Assembly (NCBI GenBank): GCA_036381125.1
Contig: DASVDK010000050.1
Coordinates: 1 to 28,450, forward strand
Source: DASVDK01 sp036381125 [NCBI: Thermodesulfobacteriota bacterium]
GTDB taxonomy: Bacteria; DASVDK01
Length of the DNA: 28,450 nucleotides
Direction: 5' to 3'
The position numbers and the translations under genes were made by a program. This document shows positions 8,322 through 15,146 of the stretch, piece after piece. Below the pieces are notes generated by a model. That model saw only the letters and a program-made list of their open reading frames with translations. It did not search any database and was not told where the DNA came from. The first letter of the stretch is position 1, and each line of letters opens with the position of its first letter.

Positions 8322-8512
8322 GACGCGCCGCGCTCCAGCACGGCGGCGTGGGCGGCCGGCTCGTCGCCGAAGGTCAGGCTCCTGGCTTCGGCGCGGACCG
8401 TCCCATTCAGCCGCTCGACCTCGGCGGCGAGTTCGACCGCGCGCGCTTCGGGGATGTCGAGGTCCTGCAGGGCACGAACGACGGCGTCGCTCGGGGGTGT
8501 GCGTTCGGTCAT
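8318..8512 (-). CDS. Small AtzG/GatC-like putative amidase partner
   Basis: 64-residue protein, acidic and probably all-helical, with no membrane segment. Its length, the pattern IPEARAVELAAEVERLN (about residues 20-36) and the C-terminal FGDEPAAHAAVLERG recall the short DUF4089/AtzG-like proteins that bind AtzE-type amidases, and more distantly GatC. The stop overlaps the amidase start by four bases (ATGA), an arrangement expected of obligate subunits. The role is inferred: a stabilising or active-site-capping subunit. Similarity was judged by eye, so the family name is tentative, but the gene itself is well supported by the coupling. Confidence 0.72.
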   Translation of the reverse strand: MTERTPPSDAVVRALQDLDIPEARAVELAAEVERLNGTVRAEARSLTFGDEPAAHAAVLERGAS

Positions 8513-8524
8513 GGCCTCGGATCC

Positions 8525-8541
8525 GGTGGTGGTGGTGGTGG
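8525..8541. repeat. GGT trinucleotide run upstream of the amidase operon
   Basis: Five perfect GGT units plus GG (CCA repeats on the coding strand) lie between a possible -10 box (8549-8554) and the start of the AtzG-like gene at 8512. If that promoter is used, the run sits in the mRNA leader. It is too short to be called phase-variable. Confidence 0.6.
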
Positions 8542-8548
8542 ACGGCTC

Positions 8549-8554
8549 ATTGTA
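8549..8554 (-). promoter_or_regulatory. Possible -10 box for the AtzG-like/amidase operon
   Basis: Read on the minus strand this is TACAAT, a five-of-six match to the sigma-70 -10 consensus in an otherwise extremely GC-rich spacer, 37 bases upstream of the AtzG-like start. No recognisable -35 hexamer is found 16-18 bases further up, so support is weak. Confidence 0.3.
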
Positions 8555-8650
8555 CGCGATGCCGCGCGCCGGCGCCCGGCCGGTCTCCGGCGGGTGCGGC
8601 GCCGCAGGCCGGTCGTCCCGAGCGAACCGGGCGGTCCGACCCCCCCAGGG

Positions 8651-9178
8651 CTACCTCGACAGCTTCCCCTCGGCCCGGAGCAGGCCGCGGATGTAGGCCG
8701 CCTGCCCGGCGTGCTGGTGGCAGTCGGCCAGGATGCTGACGATGCGAACGCCGACCGTCGGCAGGGGCTTGAACCACGGCTCGTCCAGCTTCCGGCCGAG
8801 GGCGGACGGCGCGAGCCGCGCGAGATACCGCTTCGTGCGCTGCACGGTTGCGCGCAGGTAGTCGAGCTGCGTCGCGACGCCGGGGGACTGGAAGGCCCGC
8901 ACCTGCTCGGGCGTGTGCCCGTACCCGGTGTCGTCCGGGTCGGGCGGGCGCCTGAAGCGCCGGTACCAGCCGTCCTTCGTCCAGAGCTGCTCGGCCCCCA
9001 TGAGGTCGGCGATCTGGCTGTCCTGCACGCGCGTCAGGTGCCGGGCCGTCCACCCGATGCTGTTGCAGTCGGGATGGGGCTGCCGGTTGAGGTCGGCCAC
9101 GGCGAGCCCCGCGAGCGTCTCGCGCATCAGCTCCGGCAGCCGGTCGTAGCCGTCCACGATCAGGTCCCGCCAGTTCAT
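8651..9178 (-). CDS. DinB-family (DinB/YfiT-like) putative metalloprotein
   Basis: 175-residue four-helix DinB-fold protein. Potential metal ligands are His47 (WTARHL) and the C-terminal DCHQHAGQ at 152-159 (His154/His156), the family's H-xx-GQ motif. DinB-like proteins include mycothiol- and bacillithiol-dependent transferases and many of unknown role; no thiol cofactor genes are near. The start at 9178 (MNWRDL) was preferred over an upstream in-frame codon because GGGAGGA stands just before it and because the fold begins there. It is upstream of, and on the same strand as, the amidase pair (138-base gap) and divergent from the methionine-synthase-like gene. Function unknown. Confidence 0.85.
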   Translation of the reverse strand: MNWRDLIVDGYDRLPELMRETLAGLAVADLNRQPHPDCNSIGWTARHLTRVQDSQIADLMGAEQLWTKDGWYRRFRRPPDPDDTGYGHTPEQVRAFQSPGVATQLDYLRATVQRTKRYLARLAPSALGRKLDEPWFKPLPTVGVRIVSILADCHQHAGQAAYIRGLLRAEGKLSR

Positions 9179-9293
9179 GGTCCTCCCTCGTTCCCGCGCG
9201 CCGCGGCGGCGCACGCAGGCCTCGTTCGGTTTCGGTTACAGTGGGGGAGGCGTCGAGCGCGCCGCCTCGACGACCGCGACAGAGGAGGAGCGC

Positions 9294-10319
9294 ATGCTGT
9301 TTCCCACCATGCTCGTCGGTAGCTATCCCCAGCCGGAGTGGCTGATCGATCGCACGAAGCTCGCCGGCCGGTTCCCGCCGCGCGTGCGCGCGCGGGAGCT
9401 GTGGCGGATTCCGGAACCTTACCTCGCCGAGGCGCAGGACGACGCGACGATCGTGGCGATCAAGGCGCAGGAGGAGGCCGGCCTCGACATCATCACCGAC
9501 GGCGAGATCCGCCGCGAGAGCTACTCGAACCGCTTCGCCACCGCGCTCGAGGGGGTCGACGTCGACAACCCGGGCACCGCGCTCGACCGCTCGGGGCACC
9601 CGAACCCGGTGCCGCGCATCGTCGGCCGGATCCGGCGCACGCGCCCGGTCGAGGTGGAGGACCTCCGGTTCCTCAAGCGCCACACCACCAAGCCGGTGAA
9701 GATGACGGTGCCCGGCCCCTTCACCATGACCCAGCAGGCGCAGAACGACTTCTATCGCACCGAGGAAGAGGCGGCGATGGACTACGCCGCGGCCGTGAAC
9801 GAGGAGATCCGGGACCTCTTCGCCGCCGGCGCCGACATCGTGCAGGTCGACGAGCCGTACATGCAGGCCCGCCCCGAGAAGGCGAGGCGGTACGGGCTCG
9901 CGGCGCTCAACCGCGCGCTCGAGGGGGTCACCGGCACGACCGCGGTGCACATCTGCTTCGGCTACGCGGCGATCATCCACGAGCGGCCGTCCGGGTACTC
10001 GTTCCTGCCCGAGCTGGCCGGCTGCGCCTGCCGCCAGGTCTCGATCGAGACGGCGCAGTCGAAGCTCGACTGCTCGGTCCTGGCGACGCTCGCCGGCAAG
10101 CAGATCATGGTCGGCTGCCTCGACCTGTCGGACACGACCGTCGAGTCGCCCGAGACCGTGGCCGACCGCATCAGGCGGGCGCTCCCCCACGTCAGGAAGG
10201 AGGACGTCATCCTCGCGCCGGACTGCGGGATGAAGTACCTCCCGCGCGACGTGGCCTTCGGCAAGATGCGCGCCATGGTCGAGGCGGCGAGGATCCTGCG
10301 CCGCGAGCATGGCGCGTGA
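9294..10319 (+). CDS. Cobalamin-independent methionine synthase-like methyltransferase (MetE catalytic domain only)
   Basis: 341-residue protein matching only the C-terminal catalytic barrel of MetE; full MetE is about 750 residues with an N-terminal duplicated domain that is absent here. The zinc ligands are all visible: His219 and Cys221 (VHICFG), Glu252 (VSIETAQ) and Cys311 (APDCGMKYL). The N-terminal VGSYPQP is a family hallmark. The ATG at 9294 follows AGGAGGAG closely; the frame is open upstream but that part lacks family sequence. Stand-alone members are annotated as MetE-II or core-MetE and transfer methyl or related groups to thiols such as homocysteine, or act in epoxyalkane:CoM-type reactions. 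The methyl donor cannot be deduced. A weak TACAGT at 9237-9242 could be a -10 box. Confidence 0.9.
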   Translation: MLFPTMLVGSYPQPEWLIDRTKLAGRFPPRVRARELWRIPEPYLAEAQDDATIVAIKAQEEAGLDIITDGEIRRESYSNRFATALEGVDVDNPGTALDRSGHPNPVPRIVGRIRRTRPVEVEDLRFLKRHTTKPVKMTVPGPFTMTQQAQNDFYRTEEEAAMDYAAAVNEEIRDLFAAGADIVQVDEPYMQARPEKARRYGLAALNRALEGVTGTTAVHICFGYAAIIHERPSGYSFLPELAGCACRQVSIETAQSKLDCSVLATLAGKQIMVGCLDLSDTTVESPETVADRIRRALPHVRKEDVILAPDCGMKYLPRDVAFGKMRAMVEAARILRREHGA

Positions 10320-10357
10320 GCCCCGCGCGGCGGCGAGGGGAGGGGAGCGGCGCGGGA

Positions 10358-10588
10358 TCAGCCGATCCCGAGATCGCGCTTGATCGCCTCCCGGTCGAAG
10401 CCGGCGCCCTCGAGCTGGCGCAGGACCATGCCGAGGTGCTTCTTCGTCAGGTCCTGAGGGCCGTGTCCCGGGACCGTCACCTTGACCCCCTCGCGCACGA
10501 ACTGGCGGTGCCCGGTCTTGCGGCCGGGAAGCTCGACGAAGCCGTGATCGAGCAGCCAGCGCGAGAGCTGGCGCCGGGTGACCTGCAT
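10358..10588 (-). CDS. HicA-like (YcfA family) putative mRNA interferase, no HicB neighbour
   Basis: 76-residue basic protein of the HicA/YcfA dsRBD-like fold. The N-terminal helix RRQLSRWLLDHGFVEL, the turn GHRQF with the conserved His27, and VTVPGHG at 37-43 followed by a helix LGMVLRQL match HicA toxins, which cut mRNA in an RNA-binding fold. GGAGG stands a few bases before the ATG. HicA is normally paired with the antitoxin HicB directly downstream, but only 38 non-coding bases separate this stop from the convergent methyltransferase gene, and none is upstream. It may be a solitary, detoxified or repurposed HicA. The C-terminal extension beyond the usual helix (about residues 62-76) is slightly longer than in minimal HicA. 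Confidence 0.8.
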   Translation of the reverse strand: MQVTRRQLSRWLLDHGFVELPGRKTGHRQFVREGVKVTVPGHGPQDLTKKHLGMVLRQLEGAGFDREAIKRDLGIG

Positions 10589-10913
10589 GGCGCCTCCTTC
10601 GGGCCCCCGCGGCGTCGAGCCGCGTGCGTCCCCGGCGCCGGCCCGGCCGCCCTCGAACGCACCGCGTCAACCCGCCCGAGCACGCGCGACGCGAGCGCCC
10701 GGCCGCCGCGCGGATCGGACCGGATCGTGCCGGATTCTTGCCTGGAGGGGGCGACCCGGACGGGTCCCCGAGGCGGAGCGGCGCCGCGCCGACGCGACGG
10801 GCCTCTCGCGATCGACATCGGCCTTCGCCGGAGCGCGGTCGTGCGGGCCGTCACGGCGCCGGCCGGCCGCAAGGCCCTCGCATGCCGACCGATGCCGGGG
10901 GCCCGCTCGAGCG
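10589..10913. other. 325-base spacer with no gene recognised
   Basis: Apart from the hicA ribosome-binding site next to 10589, this stretch shows no protein with family resemblance on either strand. Open frames through it are extensions or shadows of neighbours, driven by high GC. No clear promoter hexamers, T-run terminator or tRNA-like fold were found. A decayed gene cannot be excluded. Confidence 0.5.
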
Positions 10914-11408
10914 TCAGGGGGAGGCGCGCGCGCCCCCGGGCGCGACGATCAACGTGCCGTACCGGGCCGGTTCCGCCTCGGCGCTCCGGACACCCGCCAG
11001 CGTGGCGACGAAGCGGTATCGGCCGGGTGCCGCGATGCAGAGGCGGGCCTCCTCGAAGGGCGCGAGCCACTCGCTCGCGAGCGTCCCGGCGTCGCGGGTC
11101 CGCGCGAAGCGGTGGGGAGCGAGGCAGACCTCCGGCACCGGGTCCTCGAAGCGGACGAAGGCGGCGGCGGTGGTGCGGTTGATCCACCTGACCTCCGTGC
11201 CCGCGGCCACGGTCAGCTCCGCGGGGCTCGTCCGGTCGTGCGACGCCGTCTCGATGCGGAACTCCGCGGGATCGCCCTTGCGGGCATCGGCCCGACCCGG
11301 ATACACGTCCCCTCCGTCGCACGCCGCCAGCCAGCCGGCGGCGACGAGCAGTACCCCCGCTCGACCACGCACCGGCTCAGCATGCGACGATCGGCGAACC
11401 CCGTCCAT
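10914..11408 (-). CDS. Cupredoxin-like lipoprotein
   Basis: 164-residue secreted protein. A hydrophobic signal ending in the lipobox LAAC (residues 27-30) predicts lipid attachment at Cys30. Residues about 62-155 resemble a plastocyanin-like beta sandwich: LTVAAGTEVRWIN is the typical second strand, and CIAAPGRYRFVATL matches the C-x(2-3)-PG-x-Y-x-F strand of blue copper proteins. The His and Met that normally complete the type-1 copper site after that strand are not evident, and an extra Cys95 (EVCLAPH) is present, so copper binding is doubtful and a Cys95-Cys124 disulfide is possible. The start is uncertain: ATG 11408 gives a 30-residue signal region, while an in-frame GTG 12 codons on gives a more compact one. 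Confidence 0.75.
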   Translation of the reverse strand: MDGVRRSSHAEPVRGRAGVLLVAAGWLAACDGGDVYPGRADARKGDPAEFRIETASHDRTSPAELTVAAGTEVRWINRTTAAAFVRFEDPVPEVCLAPHRFARTRDAGTLASEWLAPFEEARLCIAAPGRYRFVATLAGVRSAEAEPARYGTLIVAPGGARASP

Positions 11409-11506
11409 CGCAAGCTCGGGCGCGACCCCGCCCTGCAGTCGCGGGTCGTGTCCGAGCTGCGCGGCGTCGTGACGTCGGGCGGCGCCGGATGCCGCCGGTC
11501 GCCCGC

Positions 11507-12148
11507 TCAGGGGTACGCCCGGTAGACGGCGAGGAGCCGGGGCAAGCCGGCCGTGAGGGCGGCGATGCGCCGGCTCCACCCGGTCTGCCCGGCCGCCAAC
11601 CAGGCCGGGTCCTCCGCCACCCGCTCGTGCGCGAGGTCGTAGAGCGCGAGGTAGCGCGGCGATCCGCTCGACGCGCGGAAGCGCCGCGCCCCGAGCACCC
11701 CCGGGACGCGGCGCACCATCGGCACGTGCTCCTCGTCGTACCAGCGGTTGAACTCCGCCTCGTGCTCGGCCGGCACGTCGCGGCAGGCGAGGAAGACGGC
11801 CGCCGCGTCCGCGTGGCCTGCCGCCCGGCCCGGCAGGATCTGCTCGCAGGCCCAGCGGCGGAAGACCACCGCCCTGGACAGGCACCGCTTGCTCCACGGC
11901 GTGAAGTTGTCCCCGACGTGGGCGAGGTACTCCGGCGTCTCGAGGACCTCGGGCGACTCGAGGTCGTACGTGGCAAGGTACCGGCCCTCTCCCGGGGCAC
12001 CGTCGCGCTGCCAGCGCCGGGCCGAGAGGAAGCCCGGGATGGCGAGCCGCTCGGCCAGGTGCTCGGTGTCGTACCAGGCGTTGAACTCCTCGTCGTGCTC
12101 CGGCCGGGGCTCCGTGATGGTGAGGAGCAGGCCCATCCTGGTCGTCAT
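11507..12148 (-). CDS. Duplicated EthD/dimeric alpha-beta barrel-like protein
   Basis: 213-residue cytoplasmic protein built of two similar ferredoxin-like halves. The first half has EFNAWYDTEHLAERLAIPGF (21-40) and later GRYLATYDLE. The second has EFNRWYDEEHVPMVRRVPGV (132-151) and PRYLALYDLA. These W-Y-D-x-E-H motifs are typical of EthD-like and related dimeric alpha/beta-barrel proteins, in which two copies make one barrel, so this single chain probably forms a pseudo-dimer. Members are often small-molecule isomerases, cyclases or oxygenase helpers. The gene is divergent from the Pro/Glu-rich lipoprotein gene and upstream of the cupredoxin-like gene on the same strand (98-base gap). No specific reaction can be assigned. 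Confidence 0.85.
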   Translation of the reverse strand: MTTRMGLLLTITEPRPEHDEEFNAWYDTEHLAERLAIPGFLSARRWQRDGAPGEGRYLATYDLESPEVLETPEYLAHVGDNFTPWSKRCLSRAVVFRRWACEQILPGRAAGHADAAAVFLACRDVPAEHEAEFNRWYDEEHVPMVRRVPGVLGARRFRASSGSPRYLALYDLAHERVAEDPAWLAAGQTGWSRRIAALTAGLPRLLAVYRAYP

Positions 12149-12243
12149 GCGCCCTCCCGGCGTCCGCGGCCCTCGCCGCGGGCGCTCTCGTGACTCTGGG
12201 CATTATGCTCGCATCGGGAGGGGTGTGGAGGTGAGCCGCGCCG

Positions 12244-12795
12244 ATGGGCCTGATCAGGCCGGGGCTCGTCGCCCTGCTGCTGGTTTCGGCGACCGCCTGC
12301 GGCGGGGGCGACCCCCTGCCTGCCGGCGGGCCGGATGCGACCATGGAGCCCGGGCCGGCGGAGGCTCCGGAACCGGAGCCGACCCCGACGCCCGAGCCCG
12401 AGCCGGAGCCGACACCGGAGCCGGAGCCGACGGCCGAGCCGGAGCCGACGCCGACGCCGGTGCTCGCAGAAGAGCCGCCGCCGGGGAGCGACGCGGCGGC
12501 CGCCTCCATCGAGGTGGTCGGGCTCGGCAATCCGCCGCCGGAGCCGCCGATCGGGGGGGAGGTGTTCGCGGAGGCGATCGTGTTCGACGTGGCCCCCCGG
12601 CGGGTCGAGTTCTACATCGACAACGAGCAGGTGCGGATCGACCGCCGATGGCCGTACACGCTCGGCGACGGCCGGGACGACCGGTTCGACACGCGCGACG
12701 TCTCCGACGGCTTCCACGTGGTGACCGTGCGCGCCGTCTTCCCGGACGGGTCGGCGCTGGTCGCGCACGAGCCCATGTGGGTGGACAACCCCTAG
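12244..12795 (+). CDS. Lipoprotein with Pro/Glu/Thr repeat linker and Ig-like domain
   Basis: 183-residue exported protein. A short hydrophobic signal (residues 5-18) ends at Cys19 (SATAC followed by GGG), a lipobox-like site with Ala at -3. Residues 40-72 are an acidic EP/TP repeat tract that should form an extended stalk. Residues about 85-183 form a beta-rich domain with VEFYIDNEQVRIDRRWPY and GFHVVTVRAVFPDGS, the pattern of Ig-like domains that decorate surface and carbohydrate-active proteins. GGAGGTGA at 12227-12234 is a good ribosome-binding site, nine bases from the ATG. The repeat tract arises from alternating Pro, Glu and Thr codons and may vary in length between strains. The binding target is unknown. 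Confidence 0.82.
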   Translation: MGLIRPGLVALLLVSATACGGGDPLPAGGPDATMEPGPAEAPEPEPTPTPEPEPEPTPEPEPTAEPEPTPTPVLAEEPPPGSDAAAASIEVVGLGNPPPEPPIGGEVFAEAIVFDVAPRRVEFYIDNEQVRIDRRWPYTLGDGRDDRFDTRDVSDGFHVVTVRAVFPDGSALVAHEPMWVDNP

Positions 12796-12851
12796 CCGGC
12801 GCTCCCCGGCCGGGCGCTCGGGTGTCGCGAAACGGCGCCGGCCAGAAACGC

Positions 12852-12885
12852 CTGCGCCCCACGACCTGGCGGCCGTGGGGCGCAG
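12852..12885. terminator. Hairpin between convergent lipoprotein and cold-shock genes
   Basis: Perfect 12-base stem: CTGCGCCCCACG at 12852-12863 with its complement at 12874-12885, and a 10-base loop. It lies between two converging genes. On the minus strand (cold-shock side) it is followed by GCGTTTCTGG, only a short T-run; the plus side has none. It probably serves mainly the cold-shock transcript. Confidence 0.6.
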
Positions 12886-12915
12886 AGTGACCTTCGACGA
12901 GGTCCCGACGCGGCG

Positions 12916-13119
12916 CTAGCGGCGCCTCACGTTGGTCGCCTGGAGGCCCTTCGGCCCCTGGGAGACCTCGAACTCGACGTGGTCGCCCTCGGCCAGGCTC
13001 TTGAAGCCGTCACCGGCGATCCCCGAGAAGTGGACGAAGACGTCCTCTCCCTGCTCGCGCGCGATGAAGCCAAAGCCCTTGGCGTCGTTGAACCACTTTA
13101 CCGTTCCCTGCTCGGCCAT
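12916..13119 (-). CDS. Cold-shock domain protein (CspA family)
   Basis: 67-residue single cold-shock domain that binds single-stranded RNA/DNA and melts RNA structure. RNP1 is KGFGFI (14-19) and RNP2 is VFVHF (27-31); the Trp9 surface (VKWFN) and the C-terminal PKGLQATNV strand are intact. The start at 13119 ([10 protein letters not shown]) gives the standard family length and is preceded by AGGAGAG; the upstream open frame is untranslated leader. It has a long spacer to the divergent sigma-factor gene, with a stable hairpin about 80 bases upstream of the start (13197-13215), so regulation at the mRNA level is possible. A C-terminal RRR follows the domain. Confidence 0.96.
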   Translation of the reverse strand: MAEQGTVKWFNDAKGFGFIAREQGEDVFVHFSGIAGDGFKSLAEGDHVEFEVSQGPKGLQATNVRRR

Positions 13120-13196
13120 GCCGACTCTCTCCTGCTTCCGTGGGTCGTGTGCACGGCCCGTGACGCCTTGCGCCCGGACCGCGTGGTTGATCTGAT

Positions 13197-13215
13197 GCGA
13201 CCGGCATCCGGTCGC
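13197..13215 (-). promoter_or_regulatory. Hairpin in the upstream region of the cold-shock gene
   Basis: Perfect 8-base inverted repeat GCGACCGG (13197-13204) and CCGGTCGC (13208-13215) with a 3-base loop, 78 bases upstream of the csp start. It could be a leader RNA hairpin or a dyad operator. No convincing sigma-70 hexamers for csp were found between here and 13340, so the transcript start is unknown. Confidence 0.45.
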
Positions 13216-13446
13216 CGCGTTCCGTCGCACGACACACGAACGCCGCGAGCCCCACCCACCGGGACGTCGCGGCGCTTTCGAAGTCTCGAGAGCTCTTCCG
13301 ACAGGCCCTGCAACTACGAACGCTGACGCCAGCCTACCAGGGTTGCCGGGGAATGTCCATCGAGGCGCCGGAGGCTGCGGTCGCCCCTGGGCGCAAGGCC
13401 CCCTGTCGCCCCCTCCACCACCTCCGGGGACCCCTCGAAAGGCCTC

Positions 13447-13475
13447 TTGACGTTACTGCACAAAAGAGCTATAAA
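13447..13475 (+). promoter_or_regulatory. Sigma-70 promoter of the primary sigma factor gene
   Basis: -35 TTGACG (13447-13452), a 17-base spacer and -10 TATAAA (13470-13475): five of six matches in each box at ideal spacing. The surroundings (13453-13475) are unusually AT-rich for this window. The predicted start is near 13482, giving a leader of about 170 bases before the sigma-factor ATG at 13654. Confidence 0.85.
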
Positions 13476-13539
13476 GACAGGCTCTCCACCCGCCGTCCGG
13501 CACGTCCTGATCATGGCTACGATGCCGGCCTGTGGCGTC

Positions 13540-13567
13540 CGCCCCCGCAGACCCGGCCGCGGGGGCG
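13540..13567 (+). promoter_or_regulatory. Leader hairpin of the sigma factor transcript
   Basis: Perfect 9-base stem CGCCCCCGC (13540-13548) / GCGGGGGCG (13559-13567) with a 10-base loop, about 60 bases into the predicted leader. No T-run follows, so it is not an intrinsic terminator. Possible roles are mRNA stability or attenuation with a protein factor. Confidence 0.5.
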
Positions 13568-13653
13568 TATCGAAGATATCCGGCTTTCGGCCGTCTCAAT
13601 GACCCGGCCGGAATGCCGGCGTGACAAGAGAGGAAGGAAGGTCAGTTACCATC

Positions 13654-15090
13654 ATGGCAGTGTTCACCGAGACCGTCGATCCGGCGCGCCCCTGGGCGGA
13701 ACTCGAGGAGGCCCCGCTCGAGACGCTCGTCCCCGATGACGAGGTCGTCGCGGTCGACGAGGAGGCGGTCTCGCCGTTCGAGGAAGGGGACGATCTCGAG
13801 GAGGAGAAGGCGCCGTCCTCGGCCCGCCGAGCCGAGATCGACCCCACGAACCCGACCGAGGCGTACCTCCGCGACATGGGCGGGATCCGGCTCCTCAAGG
13901 CCGACGAGGAGGTCCGCCTCGCGTCCACGATCCGCGAGGGACGCGACCGGTTCATCCGGCTCGTCTCCGAGAGCGGCCTCGGCGTGCGGCACATCCTGCG
14001 CCGCGCGCGGCAGATCGAGCTCGGGCTCGTCGCCTTCGACACGGTCTTCGGCCGCGACGACGACGGCGAGGACGCCCCTGCCGCCGATCGCGAGGCGATC
14101 CGGAAGACCGTGAAGAAGCTGAAGCGGCTCGCGTCGCAGCCGAAGCGCTACCGGGCGGCCATTGCCCGCACGGCGGGCGCCGTCCCGCTCGCCGAGCGGG
14201 AGGCGGAGCGGCTCGTCAAGCGGCTGCACCGCCTGGCCCGCCGCATGGGCCCGCCGGGGCAGCGTCCGCGCAGGCGCCAGCTCCGGGCCGCGTCGCTCGT
14301 CGGCCTCAAGCCTTCGGAGCTTCGGCAGCTCTCGCGGGAGGTGGCGGCGATCGAGGCGCAGGTGCAGGAGGCGAAGGACGCCATGGCGCGGGCCAACCTC
14401 CGCCTGGTCGTGTCCATCGCCAAGCGCTACACGTCGTCCCGGCTCGCCCTGCTCGACCTGGTGCAGGAGGGGAACATCGGCCTCATGCGGGCGATCGAGA
14501 AGTTCGACCACCGCAGGGGCTACAAGTTCTCCACGTACGCCACCTGGTGGATCCGGCAGGCGGTCGTCCGCGCGCTGGCCAACCAGGGACGGATGATCCG
14601 GCTCCCGGTCCACATGGCCGAGGCGGCCGGCCGCCTCGGACGCACGGCCCGGGCGCTCAGGCAGGAGCAGGGGCGCGAGCCGACGCCCGAGGAGCTGGGG
14701 CGCGCGCTCAAGCTGCCGGCCGACCGCGTCCTCGACATCATCCGCAGCGAGCGGCCGGTCGCCTCCCTCGACGCGCCGGTGGGCGAGGAGGGGGAGACCC
14801 GGCTCGGCGACCTCATCCGCGACGCGCGGACGGTCCCCGCGACGGACGTGCTCGCCGAGCGCGACCTGTCGGACCAGCTCCGCAAGGCGCTGGCGACGCT
14901 GACGCCGCGCGAGGAGCAGGTGCTGCGCATGCGGTTCGGCCTCGGCGCCGAGCCCGAGCACACGCTCGAGGAGGCGGGCAAGCGGCTCAACGTGACGCGC
15001 GAGCGGGTCCGGCAGATCGAGGCGCGCGCGCTTGCCAAGCTGCGTCGGGCCGAGCTGCGAGACCGTCTCGAGGGGTTCGTCGAGTCGTAA
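13654..15090 (+). CDS. rpoD: RNA polymerase primary sigma factor, RpoD/SigA type
   Basis: 478-residue sigma-70 group protein. After a short Asp/Glu-rich N-terminus (13-55) comes region 1.2 ([14 protein letters not shown], 63-76), a helical non-conserved insert (about 110-240), region 2 with [34 protein letters not shown] and [14 protein letters not shown] (246-303), region 3 with RLPVHMAE (316-323), and region 4 with [14 protein letters not shown] and the helix-turn-helix [15 protein letters not shown] (446-460). The intact WWIRQA motif and the C-terminal helix-turn-helix mark a housekeeping factor. A full region 1.1 fold is not recognisable. ATG 13654 was chosen over GTG 13621 because AGGAAGGAAGG at 13631-13641 lies before it. 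It has its own promoter and a strong terminator, so it is monocistronic. Confidence 0.95.
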   Translation: MAVFTETVDPARPWAELEEAPLETLVPDDEVVAVDEEAVSPFEEGDDLEEEKAPSSARRAEIDPTNPTEAYLRDMGGIRLLKADEEVRLASTIREGRDRFIRLVSESGLGVRHILRRARQIELGLVAFDTVFGRDDDGEDAPAADREAIRKTVKKLKRLASQPKRYRAAIARTAGAVPLAEREAERLVKRLHRLARRMGPPGQRPRRRQLRAASLVGLKPSELRQLSREVAAIEAQVQEAKDAMARANLRLVVSIAKRYTSSRLALLDLVQEGNIGLMRAIEKFDHRRGYKFSTYATWWIRQAVVRALANQGRMIRLPVHMAEAAGRLGRTARALRQEQGREPTPEELGRALKLPADRVLDIIRSERPVASLDAPVGEEGETRLGDLIRDARTVPATDVLAERDLSDQLRKALATLTPREEQVLRMRFGLGAEPEHTLEEAGKRLNVTRERVRQIEARALAKLRRAELRDRLEGFVES

Positions 15091-15146
15091 GCCGGGCGGG
15101 CGGCCCCGCCCGTCGCTCCGTAGTCGTTCCGTATGTCATGTGACGT

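Noticed and set aside
9237-9242. TACAGT as a -10 box for the MetE-like gene.
   Set aside because: Only four of six positions match and no -35 lies at 16-18 bases, so it is mentioned in the gene entry but not listed as a promoter.
10322-10356. Seven-base inverted repeat between the MetE-like and HicA-like genes as a terminator.
   Set aside because: The stem is short, the loop is 21 bases and no T-run is present; such repeats are frequent by chance at this base composition.
12202-12209. TATGCT (plus) or CATAAT (minus) in the divergent spacer as -10 boxes for the lipoprotein and EthD-like genes.
   Set aside because: No -35 element is found at suitable spacing on either strand.
13513-13602. A 29-codon frame in the sigma-factor leader, overlapping the hairpin, as a leader peptide.
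   Set aside because: There is no ribosome-binding site before its ATG and no runs of regulatory codons. Chance is the simpler explanation.
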